From Hoeflea prorocentri (GTDB lineage Bacteria; Pseudomonadota; Alphaproteobacteria; Rhizobiales; Rhizobiaceae): 64,000 nucleotides of DNA. Positions 62,312 through 64,000 of this stretch are shown here, in pieces (within the stretch, counting starts at the first letter, position 1; the number at the start of each line of letters is the position of its first letter). Position numbers and translations under genes: made by a program. The notes below the pieces were generated by a model. It was not told where the DNA came from, ran no database searches, and worked only from the letters and a program-made list of their open reading frames with translations. Location: assembly GCF_027944115.1 (NCBI RefSeq), contig NZ_JAPJZI010000001.1, positions 4,340,001 to 4,404,000 of the forward strand, written 5' to 3'.

Positions 62312-64000
62312 ATGGGGACGCGACGGCACCCAAAGCGTGACAAGCAGATTGCACGCATCGCGGAAATCCTCAGCAAAAGCAAGAAACCCTATATCGATCC
62401 GGATCAGATTTTCGGGCATGTGAGCGCCGATGACGTGCTGCTTTACCGGCCGGAGGCGCTTGCCGCGGCCGCTGCGCACGCGCGCGCGCATCTGGAGAAG
62501 TGGAACGGGAACGACATGCACATCCATGTCGGACCGGTCGAGGGTGTGGACCTTGCCGGGCGCACACTGACGGTCATTACCGTGATCGACAGGAATATGC
62601 CGTTCATTTTTGATTCCGTGATGGGCGAGGTTTCCCATGCCCATCGCGATATCTGCCTGGCGGCGCATCCGGTGCTCAAACTGCAGCGTTCGACGGACGG
62701 GACCATCAAGGATATCGATCTGGCGGTTGCGGGAAAGACAACCGACGGGTGGGAAAAGGTCAGCCTGATCCAGATACATCTGCCGCGTATTTCGGCCGAG
62801 GCGATCAAGCTTTTGACGATAAACCTCATGCGGGTGCTTGATCAGGTGCACCGGGCGGTTGCCGATTGGCGGCCCATGCTGGAACGGCTCGACCGGACGG
62901 TGACGGAAATCCAGAACGCCGGAGGCAGCCAGCATCTGGCCGAGCGGCAGGAGGCGCTGGCCTTTCTCGAATGGCTGCGTGACGACAATTTCACGTTCCT
63001 CGGCATGCGCGATTACCATTTCCGGGGAAGCGGGCGTGACGCTGCGGTCGAGCGCGCCGAAAAAACCGGCCTCGGCATCCTCTCCGATCCGGAAGTCAGG
63101 GTTTTGCGGCGCGGCAACGATCCCGTTACCACCACGCCGGAACTGTTGGCGTTCCTTCAGGGCCCGGATGCGCTGATTGTTACCAAGGCCAACGTACGCT
63201 CACTGGTACACCGCCGGACCTACATGGATTATGTGGGAGTCAAACGCTACGACGAGAACGGCCGGGTGACCGGCGAACTGCGCATCGTCGGCCTGTTTAC
63301 CTCAACGGCCTACACACGCTCGGTCCAGCGCATACCCCTGCTGCGGTCGAAGGTGGATGCGGTGGTGGAGAGTTTCGGGTTCGACCAGGAAAGCCATTCG
63401 GGCAAAGTGCTGCTCAACGCGCTTGAAAGCTATCCGCGTGACGAGCTGTTCCAGGTTGATGTGCCCATGCTTGCAGGGTTTTGCGAGCAGATCATCGAAC
63501 TGAGCGACCGGCCCCGCGTTCGTGTGCTGCCACGCATCGACCGGTTTGATCGCTTCGTTTCCGTCCTCGTCTATGTTCCAAGGGACCAGTATGACACGGA
63601 CGCACGCAGCCGGATCGGGGCTTACCTGAGGGAAGCGTTCGATGCGCGCCTGTCCGCATACTATCCGGCATTTCCAGAAGGGAGCGTCGCGCGGGTGCAT
63701 TTTGTACTCGGACGCTCCGGCGGGCGCACGCCGCGTATCTCGCAAGAGGTTCTAGAAAATGCGGTGCGCCGCATCGTGACACGCTGGGAAGACCGGTTTT
63801 CCAACCTTGCCGGCGTCGATGCGCTGGCACTCCACACATCCGACGGCTACCGCGACCACTTCACCCCGGAAGAGGCGGTCGAGGACCTGCCGAGTTTCCT
63901 GCAGTGCAGCCAGGACCATCCGATCTGCATTGATTTTTATCAGCGCGACGGTGAAGCGAGTGAAAATCTCTCACTCAAGATCTTTCATATCGACGCGCCC
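62312..64000 (+). CDS. NAD-specific glutamate dehydrogenase, large type, 3'-truncated by the window edge
   Basis: The frame runs from ATG 62312 to the end of the window (563 codons) without a stop. The ATG follows GGGGGAG. The visible residues resemble the N-terminal regulatory part of the about 1,600-residue bacterial NAD-GDH family, such as the opening MGTRRHPKRDKQIARIAE, AAAAAHARAHLEKW, the DRNMPFIFDSVMGE segment and EALAFLEWLRDDNFTFLGMR. The catalytic domain lies beyond the window. These enzymes deaminate glutamate to 2-oxoglutarate and NH4+ in catabolism. Confidence 0.92.
   Translation, partial: MGTRRHPKRDKQIARIAEILSKSKKPYIDPDQIFGHVSADDVLLYRPEALAAAAAHARAHLEKWNGNDMHIHVGPVEGVDLAGRTLTVITVIDRNMPFIFDSVMGEVSHAHRDICLAAHPVLKLQRSTDGTIKDIDLAVAGKTTDGWEKVSLIQIHLPRISAEAIKLLTINLMRVLDQVHRAVADWRPMLERLDRTVTEIQNAGGSQHLAERQEALAFLEWLRDDNFTFLGMRDYHFRGSGRDAAVERAEKTGLGILSDPEVRVLRRGNDPVTTTPELLAFLQGPDALIVTKANVRSLVHRRTYMDYVGVKRYDENGRVTGELRIVGLFTSTAYTRSVQRIPLLRSKVDAVVESFGFDQESHSGKVLLNALESYPRDELFQVDVPMLAGFCEQIIELSDRPRVRVLPRIDRFDRFVSVLVYVPRDQYDTDARSRIGAYLREAFDARLSAYYPAFPEGSVARVHFVLGRSGGRTPRISQEVLENAVRRIVTRWEDRFSNLAGVDALALHTSDGYRDHFTPEEAVEDLPSFLQCSQDHPICIDFYQRDGEASENLSLKIFHIDAP

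Noticed and set aside
1-64000. tRNA or rRNA genes, insertion sequences, prophage, CRISPR arrays
   Set aside because: Reading through the window showed no tRNA T-loop/acceptor pairs, transposase or integrase genes, or regularly spaced repeats. A tRNAscan or Infernal run would be needed to be certain.

Overview
The window looks like the origin-proximal part of the chromosome of an alphaproteobacterium of the order Hyphomicrobiales (Rhizobiales). Support comes from gene content and order: hslU, mltA, Tim44-like, fxsA and secB on one side; dnaQ-coaE-aroE-maf-ppsR facing hemE-hemJ-rho; then mnmE-mnmG-rsmG-parA-parB, holA-lptE-leuS and an NAD-specific glutamate dehydrogenase of the large type. No rRNA, tRNA, insertion sequence, prophage or CRISPR array was seen. 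Base composition by eye is moderately GC-rich and uniform.

Layout. 1-5.6 kb: 3' end of a membrane protein gene, hslU, a DUF1402 exported protein, and a minus-strand run of Tim44-like, mltA, Smr and an XRE regulator. 5.8-9.4 kb: fxsA and secB, separated by an accessory block of three NTF2/SnoaL-like proteins with a divergent LysR regulator. 9.4-13.05 kb: dnaQ, coaE, aroE, maf, ppsR with overlapping ends. 13.06-13.45 kb: probable oriC between ppsR and hemE. 13.4-24.3 kb: hemE, hemJ, rho, a thioredoxin-domain protein, mnmEG, rsmG, parAB, with one perfect and two near-perfect parS palindromes. 24.3-29.4 kb: holA, lptE, leuS, yggS. 29.6-35.4 kb: prpE, SDR, VOC, WYL regulator and two transporters. 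35.5-36.2 kb: a cobalamin riboswitch leading through a 21-codon leader ORF to an unrecognised 105-residue protein. 36.2-42.3 kb: DUF1737, a CitE-like lyase, leuD-ridA-leuB, a PAP2 phosphatase, and asd preceded by a Thr/Lys-rich leader peptide. 42.6-48.3 kb: lytic transglycosylase, LysR with aldo/keto reductase, carbonic anhydrase with pyridoxal kinase, and a hydrolase. 48.4-59.4 kb: a catabolic locus under an RpiR regulator. 59.5-64 kb: LemA and two TPM-domain proteins, a peroxidase-related protein, and the 5' part of the glutamate dehydrogenase gene.

Most accessory interest lies at 48.4-59.4 kb. A Rieske oxygenase with the Glu bridge typical of quaternary-amine oxygenases, an aldehyde dehydrogenase and a CMD protein run leftwards. 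A dimethylglycine-dehydrogenase-like flavoprotein fused to a GcvT-type folate domain, an MDR oxidoreductase, two paralogous enolase-superfamily enzymes and a class III aminotransferase run rightwards. The RpiR gene and a GTACA-TT-TGTAC palindrome lie between. The most economical reading is stepwise N-demethylation of a betaine-type compound after epimerisation or racemisation. The substrate is not determined by the sequence, and no transporter or reductase partner is present.

Three regulatory arrangements deserve a second look: the asd leader peptide (six Thr and three Lys codons in ten), the B12 riboswitch plus coupled leader ORF in front of an unknown gene, and three 11-bp repeats at exact 21-bp spacing between the NTF2-like operon and its LysR gene.
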